This document shows positions 45,364 through 57,822 of a stretch of 64,000 nucleotides of DNA, piece by piece (within the stretch, counting starts at the first letter, position 1; every line of letters begins with the position of its first letter). The stretch spans positions 6,920,001 to 6,984,000 of the forward strand of contig NZ_CP045740.1 in the NCBI RefSeq assembly GCF_009650765.1, in the 5' to 3' direction. Made by a program: the position numbers and the translations under genes. The DNA is from Streptomyces sp. SUK 48. Lineage in GTDB: Bacteria > Actinomycetota > Actinomycetes > Streptomycetales > Streptomycetaceae. The notes beneath the pieces are model-generated. The model did not search any database. It saw only the letters and a list, made by a program, of their open reading frames with translations, and had not been told where the DNA came from.

Positions 45364-46593
45364 GTGACCGAGACAGTCGTGGACACGCCGACCGGGCTCC
45401 CCGAGCACCCCATGCCCCGCGCCGCCGGATGCCCCTTCGACCCGCCCCCCGCCCTGAAGGAGCTGCAGAGCGAACGGCCCGTCTCCCGGGTGCGCATCTG
45501 GGACGGCAGCAGCCCCTGGATGATCACCCGCCACGAGGATGTACGGGCCCTGCTCGGCGACCCGCGCATCAGCGCCGACCCCCGGCGCCCCGGCTACCCG
45601 CACCGCAGCGCCGCGACGCAGGAGCGCGACCGGAGCCGCAGCACCTTCCTCACCATGGACGACCCCGAACACGCCCGGCTGCGCCGCATGGTCACGGCCC
45701 CCTTCACGATCAAGAAGGTCGAGGCCCTGCGGCCGTCCGTGCAGCGGATCGTGGACGACCTGATCGACAAGATGCTCGCCGGCCCCCACCCCACCGACCT
45801 GGTCGAGGCGTTCGCGCTGCCCCTGCCGAGCCTGGTGATCTGCGCGCTGCTCGGTGTGCCGTACGAGCAGCACGACTTCTTCCAGCGCCACAGCCGTGTC
45901 CTGGTGCGCCGCACCTCCACCCGCGAGGAGCTGCTCGCCGCGTCCGAGGCGCTCACCGACTACCTGGACGGCCTCCTGGCCGCCAAGCTCGCGAACCCCG
46001 AGGACGACGTGCTCTCCCAGCTCGCCGTCCAGCGGGTGGCCACCGGTGAGCTGACCCGGCGCCAGGCCGCCGAGGTGGGCGTCCTGCTGCTCGTGGCAGG
46101 GCACGAGACCACCGCCAACATGATCGCCCTCGGCACCGTGGCCCTGCTGCGCAACCCGGACCAGCTCGCCCTGCTGCGCGGCTCCGACGATCCAAAGACG
46201 GTCGCCTCGGCCGTCGAGGAGCTGCTGCGCTACCTGAACATCGTCCACTCCGGCCGCCGGCGCGTCGCGCTGGAGGACATCGAGGTCGGCGGCGAGCTGA
46301 TCCGCGCGGGCGACGGCGTCATCTTCGCCAACGACATCGCCAACCGGGACCCCGGCCTCTTCCCCGATCCCGACCGGCTCGACCTCACCCGCGACGCCCG
46401 CCGCCATGTCGCCTTCGGCTACGGCATCCACCAGTGCCTCGGCCAGCCGCTCGCCCGCGTCGAACTCCAGGTCGCCTACAGCACGCTCTACTCTCGTGTC
46501 CCCACGCTCGCGTTGGCCACGGACTTCGATCAACTGGAGTTCAAGCACGACGGCTTCGTCTACGGCGTTTATGAACTACCCGTCTCCTGGTAG
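45364..46593 (+). CDS. Cytochrome P450, actinomycete CYP105-like
   Basis: 409 residues. Diagnostic motifs are the I-helix AGHETTAN (about 245), the ExxR region EELLR (about 284) and the heme loop FGYGIHQCLGQPLAR with its Cys ligand (about 357). The N-terminus is soluble with no TM anchor. The general pattern (MDDPEHARLRRMVTAPFTIKKVE) fits the CYP105 family, broad-range xenobiotic or secondary-metabolite oxidases. GTG at 45364 with GAGGAGG 4 bases upstream. It is followed by its own ferredoxin and reductase genes, giving a self-sufficient three-component chain. Confidence 0.92.
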   Translation: MTETVVDTPTGLPEHPMPRAAGCPFDPPPALKELQSERPVSRVRIWDGSSPWMITRHEDVRALLGDPRISADPRRPGYPHRSAATQERDRSRSTFLTMDDPEHARLRRMVTAPFTIKKVEALRPSVQRIVDDLIDKMLAGPHPTDLVEAFALPLPSLVICALLGVPYEQHDFFQRHSRVLVRRTSTREELLAASEALTDYLDGLLAAKLANPEDDVLSQLAVQRVATGELTRRQAAEVGVLLLVAGHETTANMIALGTVALLRNPDQLALLRGSDDPKTVASAVEELLRYLNIVHSGRRRVALEDIEVGGELIRAGDGVIFANDIANRDPGLFPDPDRLDLTRDARRHVAFGYGIHQCLGQPLARVELQVAYSTLYSRVPTLALATDFDQLEFKHDGFVYGVYELPVSW

Positions 46594-46655
46594 CACTTCA
46601 CAGCACGCACCACACGGCACACCCGCACCATCGCGGACAACGAAACGAGGAAACC

Positions 46656-46850
46656 ATGCGCGTGGAAGTCGACCAGCCCAAATGCGTCGCCTCCGGGCAG
46701 TGCGTCCTGGTGGCACCCCAGGTCTTCGACCAGGACGACGAGGGCATAGTGCAGCTGCTGGACGCCACCCCCGGCCCTGAACTCGACGAGGACGTACGGG
46801 AGTCGGCCGCGATCTGCCCCGCCGCCGCGATCCGCCTGGTGGAGGCGTGA
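46656..46850 (+). CDS. 3Fe-4S ferredoxin
   Basis: 64 residues. The cluster cysteines are CVASGQC (Cys10 and Cys16, spacing Cx5C) and the C-terminal ICPAAAI (Cys54). Only three cluster cysteines are seen, which fits the 3Fe-4S ferredoxins that pair with Streptomyces P450s. It is acidic, as expected for a P450 redox partner. GAGG lies upstream and the stop overlaps the reductase start. Confidence 0.92.
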   Translation: MRVEVDQPKCVASGQCVLVAPQVFDQDDEGIVQLLDATPGPELDEDVRESAAICPAAAIRLVEA

Positions 46851-48070
46851 CGAGCGCCCCGCCGCGCCGCATCGTCGTGGTGGGGGCCTCGGCGGCCGGT
46901 CTGACGGCCGCCGAGACCCTGCGCCGCGCGGGCTACGACGGCTCGCTCACCCTCGTCGGGGGCGAGCCGCATCCGCCCTACGACCGGCCGCCGCTGTCCA
47001 AGCAGGTCCTCACCGGCGCCTGGGAGCCCGAGCGGGTGCGGCTGCGCCGCCCGGCCGATCTGGAAGCCCTCGCCCTGGACCTGCGCCTCGGTGTGCCCGC
47101 CGCCGCCCTCGCCCCGGCGACCCGCACGGTGACCCTCGCCGACGGCACGAGCCTGACGTACGACGGTCTGATCATCGCCACCGGGGTCCGGCCGCGCCGA
47201 CTGCCCGAGTGCGGCACACCCGGCGTCCATGTCCTGCGGGAACTCGGGGACGCCCTCGCCCTGCGCGAGCGACTGACGGCCGGGGGCCGGCTGGTCGTGG
47301 TGGGCGCCGGGTTCCTCGGGGCCGAGGTCGCCGCCGCCGCGCGCACCCTCGGCGTGACCGTCACCCTGGTGGAACCCGCCCCCGTACCCCTCGCGCACGC
47401 CGTCGGAGCGCGGGTCGGCGCGCATCTGGCCGAGGTCCACCGCGATCACGGCGTGGACCTGCGGACCGGGACCAAGGTCGCCGGGATCACCACCGGGTCG
47501 GGCCGGGCCACCGGCGTGCTGCTCAGCGACGGCACCACGATCCCGGCCGACGACGTCCTGATCGCCATCGGCTCCGAACCCAATACCGACTGGCTGGAGG
47601 GCAGCGGGCTGCGGCTCGCCGACGGCGTGGGCTGCGACCAGTACAGCGCCGCCGCGCCCGGCATCTACGCCGCGGGCGACGTGGCCCGTTGGCACAACCC
47701 GCTCTTCGGCACCGACATGCGCGTGGAGCACCGTACGAACGCGGCCGAACAGGGCATCGCGGCCGCCCGCAACCTCCTCGCCCCCGAACAGGCCAGACCG
47801 TTCGCGCCGGTCCCCTCCTTCTGGTCCGACCAGTACGACCTGCGCATCCAGGCGTTCGGGCACCTGCGCGACCACGACGAGGCCCGGGTGGTCGACGGCG
47901 ACCCGGCGGACGGCCGCTTCCTCGTGGCCTACCGCAGGGGTACGGCGCTCACCGGAGCGCTCGCCGTGGGCATGCCGCCCCGTGACCTGCGCTCCTGGCG
48001 TACGGCGCTCGCGGCCGGAACCGAGTGGAGCCGTGCCCTGGACGGGCCGCCGGAAGCGGACCAGACTTGA
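46847..48070 (+). CDS. FAD-dependent ferredoxin reductase
   Basis: 407 residues of the putidaredoxin reductase type. The FAD-binding N-terminus reads VVGASAAGLTAAETLRRAG, with PYDRPPLSKQ; the NAD-binding motif is VVGAGFLGAEVAAAA; the second FAD motif is IYAAGDVARW. It passes electrons from NAD(P)H to the upstream ferredoxin and so to the P450. GTG start at 46847 overlaps the ferredoxin stop (GTGA). Its own stop codon lies inside the HAIR-like element of the dnaK promoter. Confidence 0.92.
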   Translation: MTSAPPRRIVVVGASAAGLTAAETLRRAGYDGSLTLVGGEPHPPYDRPPLSKQVLTGAWEPERVRLRRPADLEALALDLRLGVPAAALAPATRTVTLADGTSLTYDGLIIATGVRPRRLPECGTPGVHVLRELGDALALRERLTAGGRLVVVGAGFLGAEVAAAARTLGVTVTLVEPAPVPLAHAVGARVGAHLAEVHRDHGVDLRTGTKVAGITTGSGRATGVLLSDGTTIPADDVLIAIGSEPNTDWLEGSGLRLADGVGCDQYSAAAPGIYAAGDVARWHNPLFGTDMRVEHRTNAAEQGIAAARNLLAPEQARPFAPVPSFWSDQYDLRIQAFGHLRDHDEARVVDGDPADGRFLVAYRRGTALTGALAVGMPPRDLRSWRTALAAGTEWSRALDGPPEADQT

Positions 48071-48095
48071 CATGAGGGGGCTCAAGTTTTACTCA
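48066..48095 (+). promoter_or_regulatory. HAIR-like HspR operator overlapping the dnaK promoter
   Basis: CTTGACA-N7-GCTCAAG (48066-48086) matches the HspR-binding HAIR consensus CTTGAGT-N7-ACTCAAG at 11 of 14 positions, with exact length. The same bases hold a perfect -35 box TTGACA (48067-48072), with a possible -10 TACTCA (48090-48095) after 17 bases. HspR repression of dnaK is established in Streptomyces; its use for this second dnaK is inferred. Confidence 0.65.
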
Positions 48096-48247
48096 GGTCC
48101 CCGAGGCGGGAGGCGAGGTCCGCGGACATGAGGCGAGGTCCGCGAGTACGAGACGATCGAACATCTGAATGACACAGTCCGCGCTTCCATAGGCGAGGAG
48201 GACCGGGGAACACGGGTGGGGGAGCAGCCGGCAAGGGAGGAATCACC

Positions 48248-50188
48248 ATGGCGCGTTCGGTCGGAATCGACCTCGGGACGACGAACTCGGTGGTCTCGGT
48301 CCTGGAGGGCGGCGAACCCACCGTCATCACCAACACGGAGGGCGCGCGGACCACTCCGTCGGTGGTGGCGTTCGCCAAGAACGGCGAGGTGCTGGTCGGC
48401 GAGGTCGCCAAACGGCAGGCCGTGACCAACGTGGAGCGCACCGCGCGCTCGGTCAAGCGGTACATGGGCGATCACTCCTGGCGCTTCCCCGACGAGGGCG
48501 ACATCGACGGCAGGCACTACACCGCCCAGGAGATCTCCGCGCGGGTGCTCCAGAAACTGAAGCGGGACGCGGAGGCGTACCTCGGCGAGGACGTCACGGA
48601 CGCGGTGATCACCGTCCCGGCCTACTTCGACGACGCCCAGCGGCAGGCGACGAAGGAGGCCGGGGAGATCGCCGGCCTGAACGTCATGCGGATCATCAAC
48701 GAGCCGACCGCCGCCGCGCTCGCGTACGGCCTGGACAAGGAGAACGACCAGACGGTCCTGGTCTTCGACCTCGGCGGCGGCACCTTCGACGTGTCCCTGC
48801 TGGAGATGGGCGACGGCGTCATCGAGGTCAAGGCCACCAACGGCGACACCCGTCTCGGCGGCGACGACTGGGACCAGCGCGTCGTCGACCACCTGGTGCA
48901 GCAGTTCAGGAACCACTACGGCGTCGACCTGGGCAAGGACAAGATGGCCGTGCAGCGGCTGCGGGAGGCGGCCGAGAAGGCGAAGATCGAGCTGTCCTCG
49001 TCCACCGAGACCACGATCAACCTGCCCTACATCACGGCGTCCGCCGAGGGCCCGCTGCACCTGGACGAGAAGCTCACCCGCGCCCAGTTCGAACAGCTGA
49101 CGGCCGACCTGCTGGAGCGCTGCAAGGCGCCGTTCCACAACGCGGTCAAGGACGCCGGGATCGAGGTGTCCGGCATCGACCATGTGGTGCTGGTGGGCGG
49201 CTCGACCCGGATGCCCGCCGTCACCGGCCTGGTGAAGGAGCTGACCGGCAAGGACCCCCACAAGGGCGTCAACCCGGACGAGGTCGTCGCGATCGGCGCC
49301 TCGCTCCAGGCCGGTGTCCTCAAGGGCGAGGTCAAGGACGTCCTGCTGCTCGACGTCACCCCGCTGTCCCTGGGCATCGAGACCAAGGGCGGCATCATGA
49401 CCAAGCTGATCGAGCGCAACACCACGATTCCGACCCGCCGTTCGGAGATCTTCACCACCGCCGAGGACAACCAGCCCTCGGTCTCCATCCAGGTCTTCCA
49501 GGGCGAGCGCGAGATCGCCGCCTACAACAAGAAGCTCGGCATGTTCGAGCTGACCGGTCTGCCGCCCGCGCCGCGCGGCGTCCCGCAGGTCGAGGTCGCC
49601 TTCGACATCGACGCCAACGGGATCATGCATGTGTCCGCGAAGGACCTCGGCACCGGCAGGGAGCAGAAGATGACCGTCACCGGCGGCTCCGCGCTGCCGA
49701 AGAACGACATCGACCGCATGGTCCGCGAGGCCGAGCAGCACGCCGAGGACGACCGGCAGCGCCGCGAGGCCGCCGAGACCCGCAACCAGGCCGAACAGCT
49801 CGTCTACCAGACCGAGAAGCTCATCAGCGACAACCCCGAGCGGATCTCCGCCGAGGCACGGCACGAGACCGAGGCGGCGCTCGCCGTGCTGAAGGCGAAA
49901 CTCAAGGCAGAGAACGACGGGAACGACGAGAAAACGGACACCGCCGCGATCCGCCAGGCCACCGACCAGGTGGCCCAGGCCGCCCAGAAGATCGGCACGG
50001 CGCTGTACGAGCAGTCGCGGGCCCAGGGCGAGCAGGGCGCGGGTACGGCGGCGGGTGCGGGCGCCTCCGCCGGTTCGGCCTCCGCCGGGTCCGCGTCCGG
50101 CGGGTCGGCATCCGGCGGGTCCGCCCCGGAGGACGACGAGGTGGTGGACGCCGAGATCGTCGACGACGACAGGCCCGAGGCGGGCTGA
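48248..50188 (+). CDS. dnaK: Hsp70 chaperone DnaK (second copy type)
   Basis: 646 residues with all Hsp70 landmarks: [70 protein letters not shown] and a full substrate-binding domain. The Gly/Ser/Ala-rich C-terminus ends [13 protein letters not shown]. The tail and the gene context (no dnaJ or hspR downstream, only grpE) suggest this is an accessory copy, as in Streptomyces with two dnaK genes. ATG at 48248 with AAGGAGG upstream. A HAIR-like element lies about 160 bp upstream. Confidence 0.93.
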   Translation: MARSVGIDLGTTNSVVSVLEGGEPTVITNTEGARTTPSVVAFAKNGEVLVGEVAKRQAVTNVERTARSVKRYMGDHSWRFPDEGDIDGRHYTAQEISARVLQKLKRDAEAYLGEDVTDAVITVPAYFDDAQRQATKEAGEIAGLNVMRIINEPTAAALAYGLDKENDQTVLVFDLGGGTFDVSLLEMGDGVIEVKATNGDTRLGGDDWDQRVVDHLVQQFRNHYGVDLGKDKMAVQRLREAAEKAKIELSSSTETTINLPYITASAEGPLHLDEKLTRAQFEQLTADLLERCKAPFHNAVKDAGIEVSGIDHVVLVGGSTRMPAVTGLVKELTGKDPHKGVNPDEVVAIGASLQAGVLKGEVKDVLLLDVTPLSLGIETKGGIMTKLIERNTTIPTRRSEIFTTAEDNQPSVSIQVFQGEREIAAYNKKLGMFELTGLPPAPRGVPQVEVAFDIDANGIMHVSAKDLGTGREQKMTVTGGSALPKNDIDRMVREAEQHAEDDRQRREAAETRNQAEQLVYQTEKLISDNPERISAEARHETEAALAVLKAKLKAENDGNDEKTDTAAIRQATDQVAQAAQKIGTALYEQSRAQGEQGAGTAAGAGASAGSASAGSASGGSASGGSAPEDDEVVDAEIVDDDRPEAG

Positions 50189-50190
50189 CG

Positions 50191-50685
50191 ATGGACGCGG
50201 ACCGGCTCCCGGACACGGACCCCGCGCGACTGCGCCGTCTGGTCGGGGAGCGCACGGCCGACCTCCAGCGGGTGCAGGCCGAGTACGACAACTACCGCAA
50301 GCGGGTGCGCGGGGACCGGGCCGCCGTACGGGAGATCGCCGCGGCCAACGTCCTGCGCACCCTCCTGCCCGTCCTGGACGCCGTCGAGCGCACCTGCGCG
50401 CACGAGCCCCCGACCCCCGGCCTCGCCGACATCGCGGACACCCTGCGCACCCGGCTGGGCGCCCTGGGCCTGGAACGCCTCGGACAGGAGGGCGAGCCCT
50501 TCGACCCCGGCCGGCACGAGGCCCTCGTCCACCATGTCGCTCCGGACGCACACGAGTTGACGTGCACCAAGATCCTGCGGTCCGGCTACCGCGCCGGTCC
50601 GCTCCTGCTGCGCCCGGCCGCGGTGGAGGTGACGGGCCCGCCACCGCCATGGAGGCACATGCCGGTTGACGCGCGCCGTAATTGA
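50191..50685 (+). CDS. grpE: GrpE nucleotide-exchange factor (short)
   Basis: 164 residues. The coiled-coil region VGERTADLQRVQAEYDNYRKRVRGDRAAVRE and the head-domain segment PFDPGRHEALVHHVAPDAHE match GrpE, which speeds ADP release from DnaK. It is shorter than typical GrpE and lacks the long N-terminal extension. It starts 2 bases after the dnaK stop, so the pair is one operon and the proteins probably work together. Confidence 0.88.
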   Translation: MDADRLPDTDPARLRRLVGERTADLQRVQAEYDNYRKRVRGDRAAVREIAAANVLRTLLPVLDAVERTCAHEPPTPGLADIADTLRTRLGALGLERLGQEGEPFDPGRHEALVHHVAPDAHELTCTKILRSGYRAGPLLLRPAAVEVTGPPPPWRHMPVDARRN

Positions 50686-50802
50686 GCGGCGCCGCGCGAG
50701 GCCGGGAACTATCCTCAACCCTCGCTCCTGCCCCGGTTGTTGGCGGTCAGCGCGTGTTCTTGCGTACCCGGCCGCCACGGCCCCGCGACGGAGAGAGGCC
50801 GT

Positions 50803-52044
50803 ATGTTCGCGCCGTACCGCAGACTCTTCTCCGCCAAGGGGAGCGTCGGCTTCACCCTCACCGGCTTCCTGGCCCGGCTCGCCCTGTCCATGTCCGGCGT
50901 CGGCACCGTGGTGATGGTCGCCGCCATGCGCCACTCCTACGCGCTGGCCGGTGCCGTGGGCGGCTCGTCCCTCGCCGCGACCCTGGTCACCATCCCGCTC
51001 CTCGGCCGCCTCGTCGACCGCTACGGCCAGTCCCGTACGGCCGTCCCCGCGGCCATCTGGTCGGCGGCCATGTCCGCCGCCCTGGTCGGCTGCCTCGCCA
51101 CCGGCGCGCCGGCCTGGACCCTGTTCGTCACCAACGTCCTGTCCGCCACCGCGCCGAACGTCGGCGGCATGGCCCGCGCCCGCTGGGCCGAGCTCTACGG
51201 CGATGACGACGCACGCATGCATGTGGCCAACTCGTTCGAACAGGTCCTGGACGAGCTGTGCTTCGTCCTCGGCCCCGTCGTCGTGGTGGGCCTGGCCACC
51301 GGCATCGCACCCGCGGCGGGCCGGATCGCGCCGCTGGTCCTGACCCTGGGCGGCACGGTCCTCTTCTCGCTCCAGCGCGGCACCGAACCCCCGGTCCGGG
51401 CCGCCGGCTCCTCGGCCGCCCGCTCCCCGCTCACCAACCGCGGCCTGCGGGTGATGATGCTCGTCCTCCTCTTCACCGGCTCGCTGTTCGGCTCCCTCGA
51501 AGTGGTCACGATCGCCTTCACCGACTCCCTGCACCACCGGTCCGCGGCCGGTCCGGTCCTGGCCCTCCAGGCGGTCGGCTCCGCGCTGGCGGGCCTGCTC
51601 TTCGGCATGCTCACCCCGCGCGGCTCCAGCACCGCCCGCTTCCTGACGGGCGTCGGCGGCATGGCCGTACTGATGCTCCCGCTGACCCTCGCCGGCAGCC
51701 TGTGGTCCCTGGTCCCGCTGATGTTCCTCGCCGGTATGGCCACCTCACCGACCATGATCACCGGCATGGGCCTGGTCCAGGAACTGATCCCGCGCTCGCA
51801 GCTCAACGAGGGCATGACCCTGGCCGTGACCGGCCTCCTCGGCGGCTCCTCCCTCGGCAGCGTGCTCGCGGGCTGGTCCGTGGAGCGCTTCGACGCCGAG
51901 GACGGCTACCTGCTCCCGGTCGGCGCCGCCACCCTGGCCCTGCTGACCGCGGCCGCCGGCCTCGGCCGCCTGCGCGCGAGCGTCTCCGCCGCCCGCGTTT
52001 CGGCCCCCGCCAAGGACACGGCGGAACTCGGGCAGCGGGCGTGA
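50803..52044 (+). CDS. Major facilitator superfamily transporter
   Basis: 413 residues with about 12 hydrophobic helices. MFS features include the cytoplasmic-loop motif GRLVDRYGQSR after TM2 and the second-half repeat around FTDSLHHRSAAG. The family fits multidrug or small-molecule exporters. ATG at 50803 with GAGAGAGG upstream. It is 117 bp after grpE in the same direction and convergent with a methyltransferase gene; the substrate is unknown. Confidence 0.83.
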   Translation: MFAPYRRLFSAKGSVGFTLTGFLARLALSMSGVGTVVMVAAMRHSYALAGAVGGSSLAATLVTIPLLGRLVDRYGQSRTAVPAAIWSAAMSAALVGCLATGAPAWTLFVTNVLSATAPNVGGMARARWAELYGDDDARMHVANSFEQVLDELCFVLGPVVVVGLATGIAPAAGRIAPLVLTLGGTVLFSLQRGTEPPVRAAGSSAARSPLTNRGLRVMMLVLLFTGSLFGSLEVVTIAFTDSLHHRSAAGPVLALQAVGSALAGLLFGMLTPRGSSTARFLTGVGGMAVLMLPLTLAGSLWSLVPLMFLAGMATSPTMITGMGLVQELIPRSQLNEGMTLAVTGLLGGSSLGSVLAGWSVERFDAEDGYLLPVGAATLALLTAAAGLGRLRASVSAARVSAPAKDTAELGQRA

Positions 52045-52059
52045 CGGCCCTCCGCCCCC

Positions 52060-52776
52060 TCAGGACGCCACGCTGATCTCCAGCAGGATGTGTTCCAGCG
52101 TCTCCGTGCCCTCCGGGAAGCTGTGCCGGCGCAGGACCTCCAGCCGGCGGCCGTGGGCCGTCGCCAGGGCGGTCAGACGGGCGAGGTCACCCCGGTCGCT
52201 GAACTGGAGGAGGGCCCTGCCGCCCGGCGCCAGCCGGAGGGGTGCCTCCACCAGATAGCGCTCATGGGCGCGGTAGCCGGTGTCGATGTAGGCGCGCTCG
52301 TGGTCACCGCGGTAGCGGTAGTCGTCCGGGGCCAGCACGAAGTTGGAGTGCCAGTACACGCAGTCGAAGCGGTCGTCGGCGTCGAGCGCGGAGAACAGGT
52401 CGCTGTGTACGGCCCGCACCCGGTCGCCGATGCCGTGGCGCCCGGCGTTGCGGCGGGTGTTCTCCACGGCGCGCGCGTTGATGTCGGTGGCCACCACCCG
52501 GGCGGCGCCCCGGAGCGCGGCCATGACCGCGATGATCCCGGTGCCCGAGCCGACCTCCAGGAAGGAACCCCCGGACCGCAGCAGCGGCGCGTGGGTGCCG
52601 GTCAGGCCCAGGACGTCCATCGCCGCCCCGGTCGTCCCGGAGAAGGGCGGCGCGAAGACGTCGTCGAGCAGGTCCCATTCTCGGCCCGCCATGGTGAAGG
52701 TGTCCGGACGGTCCGGCCGGTTCAGGGCCGCGCGGCTCCGTTCGAGGGATCGCTCGTAGCTGGTGCGTTCCGTCAT
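52060..52776 (-). CDS. Class I SAM-dependent methyltransferase (PrmC/HemK-like small methyltransferase)
   Basis: 238 residues. Motif I is FLEVGSGTGIIAVMAAL, the acidic ribose loop is VVATDINARAVENTRRN, and the catalytic-region motif is FDCVYWHSNFVLAP (in place of the NPPY of PrmC). The C-terminal region is LRLAPGGRALLQFSDRG. The changed NPPY suggests a small-molecule or other non-glutamine target. The ATG at 52776 follows GGAAGGAA. It is divergent from the pabAB gene, and the two could serve one pathway, but nothing more links them. Confidence 0.75.
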   Translation of the reverse strand: MTERTSYERSLERSRAALNRPDRPDTFTMAGREWDLLDDVFAPPFSGTTGAAMDVLGLTGTHAPLLRSGGSFLEVGSGTGIIAVMAALRGAARVVATDINARAVENTRRNAGRHGIGDRVRAVHSDLFSALDADDRFDCVYWHSNFVLAPDDYRYRGDHERAYIDTGYRAHERYLVEAPLRLAPGGRALLQFSDRGDLARLTALATAHGRRLEVLRRHSFPEGTETLEHILLEISVAS

Positions 52777-55596
<2,820 letters not shown>

Positions 55597-55755
55597 ACGC
55601 GAGCAGAACCCCACGCGTCCGAAGCGGCCGGCCGACGGACCCGGCGACCAGCGAGGGAGCCTCTCGGACGAAGAACCCAGCGCCCGACCGGGACACGATC
55701 CGCTCTCCCCGGTCCGGGCGGGACCGTCACCGGGACGCGGCTCTCCACCCCGTGA

Positions 55756-56279
55756 TCATCCCTGCTCCCGCAGCAGATCGCCGATTGCGGAGATCCCGGC
55801 GGTGACGGCGCGTTCGCCGACGTCGCCGAAACCGAGCACCAGTCGCGGCGGCGTGGTGGCCCGCGAGGTGCGGCAGGCGCTCATCCCGTAGAGACCGACC
55901 GAGCGGCCACGAGAGCCCGTTCGTCCGCCGTCCCCCGCAGCCGGGCCACCGCGTGGAACCCGGCGGCCAGGCCGGTCACCGCGAGGCCCGGGGCGTGCTC
56001 CGCGAGCGCGGCCGGCAGGGCGGTGCGCCGGGCCGCGTAGGTGCTCCGGATCCGGCGCAGATGCCGGTCGAATAGGCCCGACTCGATCAGCCCGGCGAGG
56101 GCGAGCCGATCGAGGATGGGCGAGCCCCGGTCGCCGATGTGCTTGACCGCCACCAGGTCGTCCGCGAGCGCCGGCGGGCACAGCACCCAGTCGATGCGCA
56201 GCGCCGGTACCAGGGACTTGCTGACGGTGCTGATCGAGACGACCCGGTCGGCGGCGAGCCCCTGGAGGGCGCCGACCGG
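55756..56279 (-). pseudogene. MocR-type regulator, C-terminal fragment (interrupted gene)
   Basis: Reading leftward from the element boundary gives GALQGLAADRVVSISTVSKS, LVPALRIDWVLCPP and the rest of a fold-type I aminotransferase domain of MocR/GntR regulators, ending REQG-stop at 55756. A second frame is needed after about 55905, where GCCGCTCGGTCGG has apparently lost one base; past it the sequence reads VGLYGMSACR and FGDVGERAV, normal for the family. The fragment continues directly from the piece at 63563-64000 once the element is removed. It has no start and is not functional here. Confidence 0.85.
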
Positions 56280-56294
56280 TGTAGGTCCAACACC
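56275..56294. repeat. Left attachment site (attL core and arm)
   Basis: The 5-bp core ACCGG (56275-56279) borders MocR sequence on the left. The element arm to its right contains GTAG, CC and CACC in register with the right-end arm. The junction is exact by reconstruction of the MocR reading frame. Confidence 0.75.
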
Positions 56295-56324
56295 TCGGGA
56301 CCATACCGGTAACGGGCCAAACCT

Positions 56325-56336
56325 GGGGCGCGCCCC
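56325..56336. terminator. Palindrome at the end of the regulator gene
   Basis: GGGGCGCGCCCC is a perfect 12-bp palindrome touching the stop codon of the minus-strand XRE/TPR gene. It may act as a short terminator near the element's left end. Confidence 0.35.
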
Positions 56337-57682
56337 TAGGCCGGGACCAGTTCGGGTCGGACAACCGTACGGGCACGCTCGTACAGAGCTTGGGCCTCAT
56401 GGTTACGGGAGTGCGGGCGAATCAGGTTGAACATGTCTGTCATCCGCTTGTCGATCCGGCCCGAGTTGACCAGCGGGTAGTCGTCCAATGCGAGTCCCCA
56501 CGTCTTGCATGCGGCTTCTAAATGCCCAACGACTAGTTGCCGCTCGGCGAGGATCGCCCGTTCCTTGACGCGTGTGCGCCGATAGATGCTGTACCGAAGC
56601 CGGTCCGCTTCCTGCATGGCGGCAACCGCCCCTTGCACGTCACCCATTTCGTAACGCACTTGACTTGTGTGGTAGTTGAGCGATGCGGGGTCGTACGAAC
56701 CGAACACTTTCCCTCGGGACTCTGCCTTGTCCATCGCAACTTCGGCTTCCTGCAAGTACATGCGCGCGGACCGTCGGTCTCCGATCTGTGCGGCTGCATG
56801 GGCCTGCTGGCCGACGAGGAAGGCGCGCATCCGCGGACCGGCTTGCGGAGAGGAAGCCGCCGCAGCATCCGCAAGCCGCATAGCCATCGGCCCTTGCCCT
56901 AGATCGACCGCCTGCACGCTCATGCCCCGGAGCGTGGTGCAGTACGTCAAGTGATCTTCCGCCGCTCCCGCAAGCTCTAGTGCTTTCAAGTAGTACCGCT
57001 GCGCGAGCCCGTGCAACCCTTCATCAACCGCCATGTATCCGGTCAGGTAACAGAGATCGGATGCAGCGGACATCATGGCCTTCCGCACATCCTCGGGCCC
57101 GTCCGTCCGCAGGAAGGGAGCCACAGTGTTCACCAAGAACGTTGCGGCAAGGGGGCGAGCGGTCCGGCCTCCGAACTGGTCATCCATAGATGAGAGCTGT
57201 TCGGTCATTGCTGAGACCGTGTGCACGTCGGACATCCCGAGGCGGGTTCGCATGCCTCTCTGAGCAGCTTCCATACGCCCCACTACGTCCGGCCACTCAG
57301 GCACAGCCAACGCGACGGAGAACAGAGCGGCGCTCAGCACGCTACGGCGGGAAGGGTCCATGTCCAGCCTTCCAAGATCAATGATCCCGTCAACCGCGCT
57401 GAATGGCGTCGCCTCCGTCCCGCTGCCAGGGGCCGGGAAGCCAACTTCTGCGTATGTGACGGGTCGCCCGAGCTTGCGAGCGAGCGCTTCCAAGATCAGC
57501 GGCCGGGCATCATCGCGCGGCACGCTCCCGCTCAACCACTGGTGAACGGAAGGTGCACGGTACTGCTTCGGGGTACCGCGTTCGGTCCCAACCCGGTTGA
57601 TCGCTTGCGCACACTGCCGCAGAGTCCACCCGGTCTCGCGGAACAGCCGCTCAAGTCCTGTGTTCGGCTCGTTGGTGCCCAC
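56336..57682 (-). CDS. XRE-like transcriptional regulator with TPR-type C-terminal domain
   Basis: 448 residues. The N-terminal 70 residues form an XRE-like HTH (LERLFRETGWTLRQCAQAINRVG, RAPSVHQWLSGSVPR). A linker and hydrophobic stretch (SRRSVLSAALFSVALAVPEW) follow, then a long helical TPR-like array (AQRYYLKALELAGAAEDH, MRLADAAAASSPQAGPRMRAFLVGQQAHAAAQIGDRRSARMYLQEAE in pieces). This architecture is common on Streptomyces integrative elements and plasmids and may sense a small signal or peptide. GTG at 57682 with GGGAGTTG upstream. It is divergent from the small-gene string, with an 18-bp palindrome between. Codons are less GC-rich than in the chromosome. Confidence 0.78.
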   Translation of the reverse strand: MGTNEPNTGLERLFRETGWTLRQCAQAINRVGTERGTPKQYRAPSVHQWLSGSVPRDDARPLILEALARKLGRPVTYAEVGFPAPGSGTEATPFSAVDGIIDLGRLDMDPSRRSVLSAALFSVALAVPEWPDVVGRMEAAQRGMRTRLGMSDVHTVSAMTEQLSSMDDQFGGRTARPLAATFLVNTVAPFLRTDGPEDVRKAMMSAASDLCYLTGYMAVDEGLHGLAQRYYLKALELAGAAEDHLTYCTTLRGMSVQAVDLGQGPMAMRLADAAAASSPQAGPRMRAFLVGQQAHAAAQIGDRRSARMYLQEAEVAMDKAESRGKVFGSYDPASLNYHTSQVRYEMGDVQGAVAAMQEADRLRYSIYRRTRVKERAILAERQLVVGHLEAACKTWGLALDDYPLVNSGRIDKRMTDMFNLIRPHSRNHEAQALYERARTVVRPELVPA

Positions 57683-57708
57683 GGTCGGTCAACTCCCCAT
57701 GCACGACT

Positions 57709-57726
57709 GCGTTAAGCGCTTAACGC
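57709..57726. promoter_or_regulatory. 18-bp perfect palindrome in the divergent control region
   Basis: GCGTTAAGCGCTTAACGC is a perfect 18-bp palindrome, 27 bp upstream of the regulator start and about 100 bp before the divergent gene. A second palindrome, CGTGATCACG, lies at 57764-57773. These are the natural candidates for the XRE-like regulator's operators in the 140-bp gap. Confidence 0.6.
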
Positions 57727-57822
57727 TCTTAATCCTTGCGCTCTTCCAAACAATACCGCCGAGCGTGATCACGCGGTTGCCTAGAGCGAACAGCCGGGAT
57801 CGCAGCGGAAGGGGATGGGTGA

